This document shows positions 1 through 9,188 of a stretch of 64,000 bases of DNA, piece after piece. Position 1 is the first letter of the stretch, and every line of letters starts with the position of its first letter. The stretch covers positions 682,001 through 746,000 of the forward strand of contig OX376642.1 of NCBI GenBank assembly GCA_947383695.1, given 5' to 3'. Position numbers and translations under genes: made by a program. The notes beneath the pieces are model-generated. The model ran no database searches. It had not been told where the DNA came from and saw only the letters and a program-made list of their open reading frames with translations. This stretch comes from Actinomycetes bacterium (GTDB taxonomy: Bacteria > Actinomycetota > Actinomycetes > Nanopelagicales > Nanopelagicaceae).

Positions 1-3000
1 GAGTTATTTTAGTTAACTCAAACCCTGCAACCATCATGACCGATCCCGAGTTTGCTGATGCAACCTATATTGAACCGATTACTCCCGAAATTATTGAACG
101 CATCATCGCCCACGAAAAACCAGATGCGGTTTTAGCAACACTCGGTGGTCAAACAGCGCTTAATGCAGCAATCGGGCTATACCAAAGAGGCACCCTTGCT
201 AAGTATGGTGTTCGACTTATCGGTGCTGATGTTGATGCTATTAACCGCGGCGAAAACCGCGAACTCTTTCGTGCAATCGTTGAAAAGGTTGGCGGAGAGT
301 CAGCAAAGTCTCGCATTTGTCACACCATGGAAGAGATTCTTGAAGCTGTTGTTGAATTGAATTATCCAGTAGTGGTTCGTCCATCTTTTACTATGGGTGG
401 CCTAGGTTCAGGAATCGCCTTTGACGAAGCTGAACTGCGACAGATTGCAGGAGCTGGATTGCGCCACAGTCCAACCTCAGAGGTTCTTCTTGAAGAATCA
501 ATTATTGGATGGAAAGAGTATGAGCTCGAGGTAATGCGAGACAACAAGGACAATGTTGTGATCGTATGTTCGATTGAAAACCTAGACCCAATGGGTGTGC
601 ACACAGGTGATTCGATCACCGTAGCACCAGCGATGACTTTGACTGATGTTGAGTATCAAAAGCTGCGCGATCTATCGATGGACATTATTCGCGAAGTAGG
701 AGTTGATACAGGTGGTTGCAACATTCAATTTGCGGTAAATCCAAACAATGGCCGAATTATCGTGATCGAAATGAACCCTCGAGTTTCACGCTCTAGTGCT
801 CTGGCCTCAAAAGCAACTGGTTTTCCTATCGCGAAAATCGCGACCAAGTTGGCGATTGGCTACACCCTGGATGAGATCCAGAATGACATCACGCAAGTAA
901 CTCCAGCATCTTTTGAACCAACCTTGGATTATGTTGTTGTAAAACTGCCACGTTTTGCATTTGAGAAGTTTGCTGATGCTGATCCACGATTAACGACAAC
1001 GATGAAGAGCGTTGGAGAAGCAATGGCTATTGGCCGTTCATTCACCGAGGCGCTTATGAAGGCTTTAAGATCACTTGAACGCAGGGAAGCGATCTTTACC
1101 TGGCCGGTCGTCTCTGAAACGGAGCGTGCTGCGTTAATGCAAAGCATGCGCGTACCAACTGAGTATCGATTACAACAGGTTCAGAAAGCTATGTGGGCGG
1201 GAGCTTCAATCGATGAAGTCTTTAATGCGACCAAGATTGATCCTTGGTACCTACGTCAGATTGAACTCATCAATCAACAAGCGGCGATCATCGCTCTTCC
1301 AGGTGAGCTGACCGCAGAGCTACTTCGCACCGCAAAAACTCAAGGCTTTTCAGATAGTCAGATCGCTGTCTTGAGGGGTGTTTCTGAGGATGAAATTCGC
1401 AAGGCCCGTCATCACCTTGGAATTCGACCTGTTTATAAGACCGTTGATACCTGTGCGGCTGAGTTCGAAGCCTTCACTCCATACCATTATTCAAGTTATG
1501 AAGAAGAGACAGAGGTCCGTCCACGTACGACACCCGCGGTGATCATTCTGGGAAGCGGTCCTAACCGTATTGGTCAAGGAATTGAGTTTGATTATTCTTG
1601 CGTGCATGCCTCATTCACATTACGTGAAGCAGGTTATGAAACGATCATGATCAACTGCAACCCAGAAACAGTGTCGACAGATTACGACACAAGTAATCGT
1701 CTCTACTTTGAACCATTAACCCTTGAAGATGTTCTTGAAGTTGTTCATGCTGAAATTCAGGCAGGTCCAGTACTTGGTGTTATTACCCAACTTGGAGGAC
1801 AAACTCCTTTGGGGTTGGCTGCTGGTTTGAAGGCAAACGGCGTCAACATTTTGGGAACTTCACCTGAAGCCATTAACTTGGCTGAGGAACGTGGTGCCTT
1901 TGGAAATATCTTGGCGGAACAAGGTTTGCTAGCACCACAATTTGGAATGGCCTCCTCGCAACTGGAAGCGACAAATATCGCACATGAAATTGGTTACCCA
2001 GTGTTGGTTAGACCTTCCTTTGTTTTAGGTGGTCGTGGAATGGAGATCGTCTATGACGATGCCGCTCTTGGTGGTTTCATTACGCGAGCAACAGATATAA
2101 CCCCTGATCATCCTGTTTTGGTGGATCGCTTCTTGGATAACGCAATCGAAATAGATGTCGATGCATTATTTGATGGCGAAGAGTTGTTCCTAGGCGGGGT
2201 TATGGAACACATTGAAGAGGCTGGTATTCACAGCGGTGACAGCGCCTGTGTTCTACCTTCAATGACTGTAACTGATGAGCAAAGAGATGAGATCCGTTCA
2301 GCAACAGAGAAAATCGCTCGTGGTGTTGATGTTCGTGGATTAATCAATATTCAGTTCGCAATTGCAGATAACGTCTTATACGTTTTAGAGGCAAACCCGC
2401 GTGCATCTCGCACCGTTCCTTTTGTCAGCAAGGCAAGTGGTGTTCCGCTGGCTAAAGCTGCAGCTCGAATCTCAGTTGGTGTCACGATTAAACAGTTGCG
2501 TACCGATGGAATTCTTCCAGCTACAGGAGATGGCGTAGCTCGTGGTGTTTCAGTTAAGGAAGCTGTCCTTCCTTGGAATCGTTTCCGCAGAACTGATGGC
2601 AGGGGAGTCGATGCGGTACTAGGACCCGAGATGCGTTCGACTGGTGAGGTAATGGGAATCTCTCCAACCTTTGGCGAAAGTTATGCAAAGAGTCAGATTG
2701 CCGCATTCGGACCACTTCCAAAAGCTGGAACTGTATTTATCTCACTTGCCGACAAGGATAAAGCGACTGGAATTGAACCGGCTCTTGGCTTTTCAGAGTT
2801 AGGTTTCCATATCTTGGCAACAGATGGAACCGCTGAATTTTTGCGAACTAAAGGTATTGAGTGCACAACTGTTCGGAAGCATTCCGAAGGAACCGGACAG
2901 ATGGGTGAAAAAACCATCGTTGACATCATCAACGCCGGCGAAATCGACCTTGTGATTAACACACCTGTTGGCCGTGGAACTCGCGCCGATGGTTGGGCGA

Positions 3001-3134
3001 TTCGAACAGCTGCGGTGCAAAGATCTATCCCATGCATCACGACAACCGCTGGATTTAGCGCTGCCGTGGATGCAATTCGCTTCCTGCAGGCCAGCCCGCT
3101 TAGTATCAAGTCTCTACAGGAATGGCTTGCATAG
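1..3134 (+). CDS. carB: Carbamoyl-phosphate synthase large subunit, 5' end cut by window
   Basis: Makes carbamoyl phosphate from glutamine-derived ammonia, bicarbonate and two ATP, feeding pyrimidine and arginine synthesis. The frame is open from base 3, so the gene starts before the window; from the family's usual start about 45 residues are missing. Seen: the [12 protein letters not shown] motif at bases 18-50, a first ATP-grasp domain ([13 protein letters not shown]), the second synthetase half starting near base 1535 with [32 protein letters not shown], a second ATP-grasp ([14 protein letters not shown]), and a C-terminal MGS-like allosteric domain from about base 2733. The stop TAG abuts the ATG of pyrK, so the two are co-transcribed. 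Confidence 0.98.
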   Translation, partial: VILVNSNPATIMTDPEFADATYIEPITPEIIERIIAHEKPDAVLATLGGQTALNAAIGLYQRGTLAKYGVRLIGADVDAINRGENRELFRAIVEKVGGESAKSRICHTMEEILEAVVELNYPVVVRPSFTMGGLGSGIAFDEAELRQIAGAGLRHSPTSEVLLEESIIGWKEYELEVMRDNKDNVVIVCSIENLDPMGVHTGDSITVAPAMTLTDVEYQKLRDLSMDIIREVGVDTGGCNIQFAVNPNNGRIIVIEMNPRVSRSSALASKATGFPIAKIATKLAIGYTLDEIQNDITQVTPASFEPTLDYVVVKLPRFAFEKFADADPRLTTTMKSVGEAMAIGRSFTEALMKALRSLERREAIFTWPVVSETERAALMQSMRVPTEYRLQQVQKAMWAGASIDEVFNATKIDPWYLRQIELINQQAAIIALPGELTAELLRTAKTQGFSDSQIAVLRGVSEDEIRKARHHLGIRPVYKTVDTCAAEFEAFTPYHYSSYEEETEVRPRTTPAVIILGSGPNRIGQGIEFDYSCVHASFTLREAGYETIMINCNPETVSTDYDTSNRLYFEPLTLEDVLEVVHAEIQAGPVLGVITQLGGQTPLGLAAGLKANGVNILGTSPEAINLAEERGAFGNILAEQGLLAPQFGMASSQLEATNIAHEIGYPVLVRPSFVLGGRGMEIVYDDAALGGFITRATDITPDHPVLVDRFLDNAIEIDVDALFDGEELFLGGVMEHIEEAGIHSGDSACVLPSMTVTDEQRDEIRSATEKIARGVDVRGLINIQFAIADNVLYVLEANPRASRTVPFVSKASGVPLAKAAARISVGVTIKQLRTDGILPATGDGVARGVSVKEAVLPWNRFRRTDGRGVDAVLGPEMRSTGEVMGISPTFGESYAKSQIAAFGPLPKAGTVFISLADKDKATGIEPALGFSELGFHILATDGTAEFLRTKGIECTTVRKHSEGTGQMGEKTIVDIINAGEIDLVINTPVGRGTRADGWAIRTAAVQRSIPCITTTAGFSAAVDAIRFLQASPLSIKSLQEWLA

Positions 3135-3971
3135 ATGACTCAAATCAATAAGAGCGCGAAACAATTGCTGGCACCTATTGTCAGCAATAAGCGCGTGGGT
3201 CAGTACCACCAAATCATAATCAATATCGGAGATGTTGCAGCAACGTGTAAACCCGGAAACTTTGTTGCAATTAGCGTAGGTGGAGATTCATCTCGCATGG
3301 TGTTGCGTCGTGCTTTTGCAATTTCTCGAGTCTCAACCAGCACAACTGTTGGCGGGACGATGGAGTTAATTGTTGCGCCGCATGGTCAAGGAAGTAAATG
3401 GTTGTGCGCACAAGGTGAAGGTGTTGTTCTGGATCTGGTCGCACCGCTAGGAACAGCTTTTGGTATTCCAACTGAGCCGGTTCCTGTCTTGTTAGTTGGC
3501 GGCGGTTACGGTTCTGCTCCACTATTTGGTCTAGCTGAACTCTTGAACTCACGTGGCTGCCGAGTCGACATGTTGCTTGGTGCAAGTACAGGTTCAAAGA
3601 TTTACGCCCCAATGGAAGGCAAGCGAGCCGTTAATTCGATGCGTATTTACACCGAAGATGGTTCTATGGGAGTTGCCGGACGGGTGACAGATCCGATAGC
3701 AGAGATCATTAAAGATTTAAATGTCGCCGTTATTTACTCATGTGGCCCAATGCCGATGCTTGCCGCGATTACAACAATCGCTGATCAATTTGATGTTGTA
3801 CATCAATGCGCAGTTGAAGAATCAATGGCGTGCGGAGTTGGAATATGTATGACCTGTGTTCTTCCAGTCGAAAATGAGGATGGAAGTATCTCCAACCTAC
3901 GTTCATGCATCGATGGCCCAGTTATGGATGGATCTATGGTTCAATGGAGCAAGGTAGGTCAACAACTATGA
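3135..3971 (+). CDS. pyrK: Dihydroorotate dehydrogenase electron transfer subunit
   Basis: Iron-sulfur flavoprotein that passes electrons from the class 1B dihydroorotate dehydrogenase (PyrD) to NAD+. The 278-residue protein has a ferredoxin-reductase-like FAD region (RMVLRRAFAISR, about residue 55), a nucleotide-binding loop (LLVGGGYGSAPLFGLAEL, about residue 119), and a C-terminal cysteine cluster with spacing C-x4-C-x2-C-x16-C that fits a 2Fe-2S ligand set, ending in CIDGPVMDG. It starts immediately after the carB stop and its TGA overlaps the pyrD ATG (ATGA), so translation is probably coupled. Confidence 0.95.
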   Translation: MTQINKSAKQLLAPIVSNKRVGQYHQIIINIGDVAATCKPGNFVAISVGGDSSRMVLRRAFAISRVSTSTTVGGTMELIVAPHGQGSKWLCAQGEGVVLDLVAPLGTAFGIPTEPVPVLLVGGGYGSAPLFGLAELLNSRGCRVDMLLGASTGSKIYAPMEGKRAVNSMRIYTEDGSMGVAGRVTDPIAEIIKDLNVAVIYSCGPMPMLAAITTIADQFDVVHQCAVEESMACGVGICMTCVLPVENEDGSISNLRSCIDGPVMDGSMVQWSKVGQQL

Positions 3972-4909
3972 CCGCTCTAGATTTTTCTACAACTATTGGA
4001 AACGCTTGGTTTCCGGCACCAACTTTTACAGCAAGCGGATGCGCAAGCTCTGGAAGAGAGTTAGCGCAGTTCTTCCCATTGCGTGAAATGGGGGGAGTTG
4101 TCACTAAATCAGTTATGTCTAAGATGCGACCTGGACGACCTACCCCTCGAATGGCAGAGACTCCAAGTGGCATGCTCAACTCAATTGGTCTGCAAGGCCC
4201 TGGAATAGATGCTTTCTTAGCAAAGGATGTTCCTTACTTAGTTGAACAAAAGGCCCGCATTATTGTTTCAATCGCAGGTGAAACCGTTGAGGAGTACTCG
4301 ACTTTAGCGAGAAAACTGCGATCTGTTTCAGGAATTAGTGCTATCGAAGTCAATATCTCTTGTCCAAATGTTGAAAACAGAGGATTAGTTTTTGCATGCG
4401 ATCCAGAAGCATCGCGCAGAGTTATTGATGGAGTGCGTAGAACAATAGGAGGAGAACTTCCAATTATTGCCAAGCTCTCACCTGATGTAACTGATCTAGT
4501 GTCGATTGCTAAGGGCGTTGTTGATGCAGGTGCTGATGGTCTTGCCTTGATTAACACCGTCTTAGGCATGGTTATCAATGTAGACACGATGAGACCTCAT
4601 TTAGGCGGAAAGACGGGTGGCCTTTCAGGGCCTGCTATCCGTCCAATCGCTGTTCGTGCTGTTTACCAGGTTCACGCAGCATTGCCACAGATTCCAATTC
4701 TCGGAATGGGCGGCATTGCATCTGGAAAGGACGCACTTGAAATGATCCTTGCGGGAGCAAGCGGTGTTTCAATCGGTACCGCAAGTTTCGGTAACCCAAC
4801 TGCGATCATGTCAATTCAAAATGAGTTGAAGCAGCTTTTAACTGATCGTGGCTTTACTTCCCTTAAGCAAGCGGTGGGTTTTGCGCATCGCCCGAATGAG
4901 GGAGAGTAA
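3968..4909 (+). CDS. pyrD: Dihydroorotate dehydrogenase, class 1B catalytic subunit
   Basis: Oxidises dihydroorotate to orotate; class 1B because pyrK is adjacent. The start at 3968 is chosen because its ATG overlaps the pyrK stop (ATGA) and gives a normal 313-residue protein. The frame is open further upstream to an ATG at 3905, but those 21 residues lie inside pyrK. Seen: FMN TIM-barrel motifs, the substrate/active-site loop VNISCPNVE with the cysteine expected to be the catalytic base in class 1 enzymes, and phosphate-binding GMGGIASGKDALEMILAGAS near the C-terminus. It abuts pyrF with no gap. Confidence 0.96.
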   Translation: MTALDFSTTIGNAWFPAPTFTASGCASSGRELAQFFPLREMGGVVTKSVMSKMRPGRPTPRMAETPSGMLNSIGLQGPGIDAFLAKDVPYLVEQKARIIVSIAGETVEEYSTLARKLRSVSGISAIEVNISCPNVENRGLVFACDPEASRRVIDGVRRTIGGELPIIAKLSPDVTDLVSIAKGVVDAGADGLALINTVLGMVINVDTMRPHLGGKTGGLSGPAIRPIAVRAVYQVHAALPQIPILGMGGIASGKDALEMILAGASGVSIGTASFGNPTAIMSIQNELKQLLTDRGFTSLKQAVGFAHRPNEGE

Positions 4910-5611
4910 ATGAGTAAAGCGCCAATTGTTTTAGCGGTTGATACCCCCGATTTATCAACGGCGATTGAATGGGTCAAGGCAACACAAGACCATATTTCCG
5001 TATTCAAACTTGGTTTAGAGTTCTATTTAACCTTTGGCGCTGATGGAATTAAAGCGGTAAAAGATGTTACCGATTCAGATATCTTCCTTGATTTAAAACT
5101 GCATGACATTCCGCATACTGTAAGTGGGGCGGCAAAAGCGGTTGCTCACTTAGCTCCAAAGTTTTTGACGATACATGCTTCAGGTGGTCAAGCGATGGTC
5201 AAAGCTGCAGTTGATGCGATGCCCAACACTTTGATTACCGGCGTAACTATTCTTACCTCACTATCTGAGCAGGATGTGCAGGAGGTTGGTTTTGCATCAA
5301 ATGCGCTGAATTCAGCGGTTTCTTTAGCCAAGGTTGCAACCTCTGCAGGTGCAGGAGCGATTGTTTGTTCCCCACTTGAAATCGCAGCGGTGCGCTCTGC
5401 GGTCGGAAACTCAGCGGTGATCATTACCCCTGGGGTTCGCCCTGCCGAGATGGTCGGAAGCGATGATCAGCAACGCACAATGACGCCCGAGGATGCGATT
5501 GCAGCAGGAGCGAACTTTGTCGTTATCGGTCGTCCCATAACCCAGAGTTGGGCCAAAGGAGCACAAGCAATGAAGGAAAGAGCTCAAGAAATTGGCTCAC
5601 TCCTAATTTAA
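4910..5611 (+). CDS. pyrF: Orotidine 5'-phosphate decarboxylase
   Basis: Last step of UMP synthesis: decarboxylates OMP. The 233-residue TIM-barrel protein carries the family signature FLDLKLHDIPHTV (catalytic D-x-K-x-x-D), an ITPGVRP phosphate-binding loop and a C-terminal VVIGRPIT motif. The length fits the short PyrF type of many bacteria rather than the longer mycobacterial type. It begins right after the pyrD stop (TAA-ATG) and ends the pyrimidine operon; a new promoter motif follows 7 bases after its stop. Confidence 0.96.
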   Translation: MSKAPIVLAVDTPDLSTAIEWVKATQDHISVFKLGLEFYLTFGADGIKAVKDVTDSDIFLDLKLHDIPHTVSGAAKAVAHLAPKFLTIHASGGQAMVKAAVDAMPNTLITGVTILTSLSEQDVQEVGFASNALNSAVSLAKVATSAGAGAIVCSPLEIAAVRSAVGNSAVIITPGVRPAEMVGSDDQQRTMTPEDAIAAGANFVVIGRPITQSWAKGAQAMKERAQEIGSLLI

Positions 5612-5618
5612 TCTCCAC

Positions 5619-5624
5619 TAGATT
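5619..5624 (+). promoter_or_regulatory. -10 element of leaderless promoter for mIHF-Gmk
   Basis: TAGATT lies 6 bases before the ATG at 5631, so the transcript would start at or next to the start codon. There is no Shine-Dalgarno sequence in the gap. I see no convincing -35 box. Confidence 0.55.
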
Positions 5625-5630
5625 TACCCC

Positions 5631-6506
5631 ATGGGAACGCCTCCGCAGTTAACACCACAACAACGCGAGGCTGCCTTAGCAAAAGCTGCCGCCTCTCGAA
5701 AGCGACGTGCAGAGGTCAAGGCTCAGATTAAATCGGAAGAGCTCACTATTGAATCGATTTTCGCTTTAGCTCAAACAGATGATGCTGTTGGAAAGATGCG
5801 GGTAAGGGAACTTCTAGAGTCATTTTCCGGAGTTGGCAAGGTAAGAGCGGTTGCGCTGATGGAGCGGTTAAATATCTCTCCTACCCGTCGTATACAAGGT
5901 TTAGGTCGTCATCAACTCAATGAACTTCGACAGGAGTTTATGAAACCAGATATGGCGATTAGACCGGGTCGATTGATCGTTCTGTCGGGACCAGGTGGTG
6001 TCGGAAAAAGCACCGTGGCTAAGCAATTACGTGGCGCGCAAGATTTCTGGGTCAGTGTTAGTGCAACAACTCGAAAGCCTCGAAGCAATGAGGTAGATGG
6101 ACGAGATTACTTCTTTGTAAGTGATGAGGAATTTTCCCGAATGATTGCTCATGATGAGTTTTTGGAATGGGCTGAGTTTGCAGGTAATCGATATGGAACA
6201 CCGCAAAGGGCGGTTGAGGATGCGTTGCGACAGGGTAGAAATGTTTTACTAGAGATTGAAATCGCTGGAGCAAAGCAGGTAAAGGCCCACCTTCCTCAAT
6301 CACTTTTGGTGTTTCTTGAACCTCCTACATGGGAGGAGTTGGTCTCTCGTCTTGAGGGACGCGGAACTGATGGGGCCGAAAGAAGGGCGCAACGGTTAGA
6401 ACTTGCCCAAGAAGAGCTAGCTGCAGCAGCCTTTTTTGATGTTGTTCTCGTAAATGACCAGGTCGAGAGCGTCGTCCAGAGACTGGTAGAGTTAGCCCAG
6501 AATTAA
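5631..6506 (+). CDS. gmk: Fused integration host factor mIHF and guanylate kinase
   Basis: One uninterrupted 291-residue frame joins two proteins that other actinobacteria encode as neighbours. Residues 1 to about 104 match mIHF/sIHF, the nucleoid protein of mycobacteria and streptomycetes ([39 protein letters not shown]). Residues about 112-291 are guanylate kinase, which converts GMP to GDP: P-loop GPGGVGKST at 120-128, the GMP-binding region [25 protein letters not shown], and [12 protein letters not shown]. The start ATG has a TAGATT -10 six bases upstream. Inside the gene an AGGAG (5932-5936) sits three bases before an in-frame ATG at 5940, so a separate Gmk could also be made, although that spacing is short. 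Followed by rpoZ, the usual partner of gmk. Confidence 0.93.
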   Translation: MGTPPQLTPQQREAALAKAAASRKRRAEVKAQIKSEELTIESIFALAQTDDAVGKMRVRELLESFSGVGKVRAVALMERLNISPTRRIQGLGRHQLNELRQEFMKPDMAIRPGRLIVLSGPGGVGKSTVAKQLRGAQDFWVSVSATTRKPRSNEVDGRDYFFVSDEEFSRMIAHDEFLEWAEFAGNRYGTPQRAVEDALRQGRNVLLEIEIAGAKQVKAHLPQSLLVFLEPPTWEELVSRLEGRGTDGAERRAQRLELAQEELAAAAFFDVVLVNDQVESVVQRLVELAQN

Positions 6507-6547
6507 GAGTTGAACACCACAAGATTGATCACAGAAGCGGGGACACC

Positions 6548-6796
6548 ATGGATGGCATTACAAATCCACCAATTGATGAACTTCTAGACAAGAGCGGTTC
6601 TAAGTACAGCCTCGTTCTATATGCGGCTAAGCGCGCTCGTCAGATCAATGCTTACTACTCACAGCTAGGCGAAGGTCTTCTTGAATATGTTGGCCCGCTA
6701 GTTGAGACACATGTGCATGAGAAGCCACTATCAATCGCTCTGCGCGAAATCAATGAGGGTCTTCTTACAATCGAAAATCTCGAGCCAACAGCGTAA
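6548..6796 (+). CDS. rpoZ: RNA polymerase omega subunit
   Basis: Small subunit that helps assemble RNA polymerase by binding beta-prime. The 82-residue protein shows the actinobacterial omega sequence almost end to end: [45 protein letters not shown] and [14 protein letters not shown]-rich, purine-rich stretch (agcggggaca) just upstream may act as ribosome binding site. It lies 41 bases after the gmk fusion and 8 bases before coaBC, in the conserved order gmk-rpoZ-coaBC-metK-priA. Confidence 0.97.
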   Translation: MDGITNPPIDELLDKSGSKYSLVLYAAKRARQINAYYSQLGEGLLEYVGPLVETHVHEKPLSIALREINEGLLTIENLEPTA

Positions 6797-6804
6797 TTTT
6801 TTCA

Positions 6805-7989
6805 ATGACACTCCAGGGCCGTGAGGTAATTCTCGGAGTTGGTGGTGGAATCGCTGCCTACAAATCCTGTGAATTATTGCGGCGTCTTCAAGATCATGGA
6901 TATGTAATAACTGTTGTGCCTACTCCAGCTTCTTTAAACTTTGTAGGAGCTGCGACATGGGAAGCACTTTCTGGTCGACCTGTCACAACTCAGGTGTGGG
7001 AGAGTGTTCATACAGTTCCTCATATTTCATTAGCCGAACGTGCTGATTTCTTTCTTATCGCTCCCGCTACCGCTGATCTCATAGCTCGCTTGGCGATGGG
7101 ACGAGCAGATGATTTGCTTACAAATCTTGTTCTGGCTTCAGATGCTCCAAAAATGATTGTGCCCGCGATGCATCCATCTATGTGGCTAGATCCTGCAACG
7201 GTTGCAAATGTTGCAACGCTACGCAGCAGAGGTTTTTCAGTTATGGATCCCGAAGTTGGCCGATTAACTGGCGACGATATTGGTCCAGGTCGTTTTCCTG
7301 AAACCCAAGCGATTATTTCCAATTTTGATCACATGACAGGGCACAAACAAGATTTACTCGGTAAAAAGGTTTTAATCACCGCCGGAGGAACACGAGAGGC
7401 GATTGATCCTGTTCGTTTTATTGGAAATAGATCCTCCGGCAAGCAGGGTATTGCCTTAGCTAAAGCGGCCAGAGATCGTGGTGCGCAGGTTCAATTGATT
7501 GCTGCAAACTGCGATGTTGCTAATCTCAACGGTATTGAAATAGTTGAAGTAGAAACAACATCTCAGATGCAAAGCGCTTTGCAAGCACACTTTGATCAAT
7601 GCGATATTTTGATCATGAGTGCAGCTGTCGCAGATGCACGTCCATCTCACGTGGCTCAGGAGAAAATCAAAAAGGCCTCGCTATCTAGCATTGAGTTAGA
7701 GGCTAACCCTGATCTGTTGGCTGAAATTTCTGCCCGTAAGAGCACACAGGTTTTGGTCGGATTTGCCGCTGAAACTAAGGACCATCTGCAAGAGGCTCGC
7801 AGAAAGCTAGAGGCCAAAGGGTTAGATGTGATCTATGTAAATGATGTTTCTGGCGGGGCAATCTTTGGTCAGGACACAACTATGGGTACCATTCTCATAC
7901 GCAATGAAGCGGATATAGCGGTCAAGGAAGTCTCCAAAGACGCTCTCAGTAATACTCTTCTTGATCAAGCCATCCGGCAGTTAGGTTAA
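6805..7989 (+). CDS. coaBC: Bifunctional phosphopantothenoylcysteine decarboxylase / phosphopantothenate-cysteine ligase
   Basis: Performs two consecutive steps of coenzyme A synthesis. The N-terminal half (CoaC, flavoprotein) has [18 protein letters not shown], the region [20 protein letters not shown] with the expected catalytic histidine, and PAMHPSMW. The C-terminal half (CoaB) starts near residue 190 with [20 protein letters not shown], then [14 protein letters not shown], a KIKK segment expected in CTP binding, and [11 protein letters not shown]. The length of 394 is normal. A TAATTT five bases before the ATG could serve as a weak leaderless -10. Confidence 0.97.
   Translation: MTLQGREVILGVGGGIAAYKSCELLRRLQDHGYVITVVPTPASLNFVGAATWEALSGRPVTTQVWESVHTVPHISLAERADFFLIAPATADLIARLAMGRADDLLTNLVLASDAPKMIVPAMHPSMWLDPATVANVATLRSRGFSVMDPEVGRLTGDDIGPGRFPETQAIISNFDHMTGHKQDLLGKKVLITAGGTREAIDPVRFIGNRSSGKQGIALAKAARDRGAQVQLIAANCDVANLNGIEIVEVETTSQMQSALQAHFDQCDILIMSAAVADARPSHVAQEKIKKASLSSIELEANPDLLAEISARKSTQVLVGFAAETKDHLQEARRKLEAKGLDVIYVNDVSGGAIFGQDTTMGTILIRNEADIAVKEVSKDALSNTLLDQAIRQLG
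7982..7987 (+). promoter_or_regulatory. -10 element before metK
   Basis: TAGGTT, overlapping the end of coaBC, lies 7 bases before the metK ATG. It fits the leaderless spacing seen elsewhere in the window. No SAM riboswitch is possible in the 5-base gene gap. Confidence 0.45.
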
Positions 7990-7994
7990 AAACT

Positions 7995-9185
7995 ATGTCA
8001 AAGCGCCTCTTTACCTCCGAATCTGTAACCGAAGGTCACCCAGACAAGATTGCAGATGCAATCTCTGATGCTGTTTTGGATTCACTGCTTTCACAGGATT
8101 CCAAAAGCCGTGTAGCTGTTGAAACACTCATCACAACAGGTCAAGTTCATGTTGCTGGTGAAGTTACAACTAATGGTTACGCAGATGTCATGGGAATTGT
8201 TCGCGACACCGTTCTTAATATTGGTTATGACTCATCCGATAAGGGCTTTGATGGAAATAGTTGTGGAGTTTCGATCTCAATCGGACAACAATCTCAGGAT
8301 ATTGCTCAGGGAGTAGATGATGCATATGAGCATCGAGTTACCTCCACTGTAGATCCATTGGATCTGCAAGGTGCTGGAGATCAAGGCTTGATGTTTGGTT
8401 ACGCTTGTGATGACACAAAGGAGCTCATGCCACTACCAATTTGGTTGGCACACGCTCTTGCTCAGCAGTTGACCAAGGTTAGAAAATCAGGAGAGTTGGC
8501 ATACCTTCGTCCCGATGGCAAAACTCAAGTAACCATTGAATACGATGGTGATCGAGCGATTGCTTTGGACACTGTTGTTATCTCAAGTCAGCACTCTGAA
8601 GATGTAGATGTTGCCAAGAAATTAACCCCTGAAATTGTTGAGTATGTAATTAATCCGATCATCTCAAAGATAGATTTACCCAAGAAGGAACTTCGTACTC
8701 TCATCAATCCAACTGGACGATTCGTTATCGGAGGTCCAATGGGAGATGCGGGATTAACCGGTCGCAAAATTATCGTTGACACCTATGGCGGCATGGCTCG
8801 CCACGGTGGAGGAGCGTTCAGTGGAAAGGATCCTTCAAAGGTGGATCGTTCCGCAGCGTATGCAATGCGTTGGGTAGCAAAGAATGTTGTTGCTGCAGGT
8901 TTGGCCCGTCGTTGTGAGGTACAGGTTGCTTACGCAATTGGTAAGGCCCAGCCTGTCGGAGTTTTTGTTGAAACCTTTGGTACGGAGACAATTCCGGTCG
9001 CGAAGATTCAAGAGGCTGTTCTTTCAACCTTTGATCTTCGTCCAGCGGCGATCATTAGAGATCTCGATCTACTTCGCCCAATTTACTCACTAACAAGCGC
9101 ATACGGACACTTCGGACGCGAGCTACCTGAGTTTGCATGGGAACGTACCGATCGAGTTGCAGCGCTTCAAAACGCAGTTAAATAA
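7995..9185 (+). CDS. metK: S-adenosylmethionine synthase
   Basis: Makes SAM from methionine and ATP, supplying the methyltransferases and linking to the metH gene near 32 kb. The 396-residue protein has all signatures: [19 protein letters not shown] at the N-terminus, [12 protein letters not shown] (about residue 118), and [19 protein letters not shown] (about residue 268). It starts five bases after the coaBC stop. It is the fourth gene of the mIHF-gmk, rpoZ, coaBC, metK, priA block. Confidence 0.98.
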   Translation: MSKRLFTSESVTEGHPDKIADAISDAVLDSLLSQDSKSRVAVETLITTGQVHVAGEVTTNGYADVMGIVRDTVLNIGYDSSDKGFDGNSCGVSISIGQQSQDIAQGVDDAYEHRVTSTVDPLDLQGAGDQGLMFGYACDDTKELMPLPIWLAHALAQQLTKVRKSGELAYLRPDGKTQVTIEYDGDRAIALDTVVISSQHSEDVDVAKKLTPEIVEYVINPIISKIDLPKKELRTLINPTGRFVIGGPMGDAGLTGRKIIVDTYGGMARHGGGAFSGKDPSKVDRSAAYAMRWVAKNVVAAGLARRCEVQVAYAIGKAQPVGVFVETFGTETIPVAKIQEAVLSTFDLRPAAIIRDLDLLRPIYSLTSAYGHFGRELPEFAWERTDRVAALQNAVK

Positions 9186-9188
9186 TCG

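Noticed and set aside
2693-3109. Long antisense ORF in carB, and similar antisense ORFs in the permease, gcvP and cmk-der genes
   Set aside because: They mirror conserved genes, have no ribosome binding sites and no recognisable protein features.
7990-7994. SAM riboswitch before metK
   Set aside because: The gene gap is five bases.
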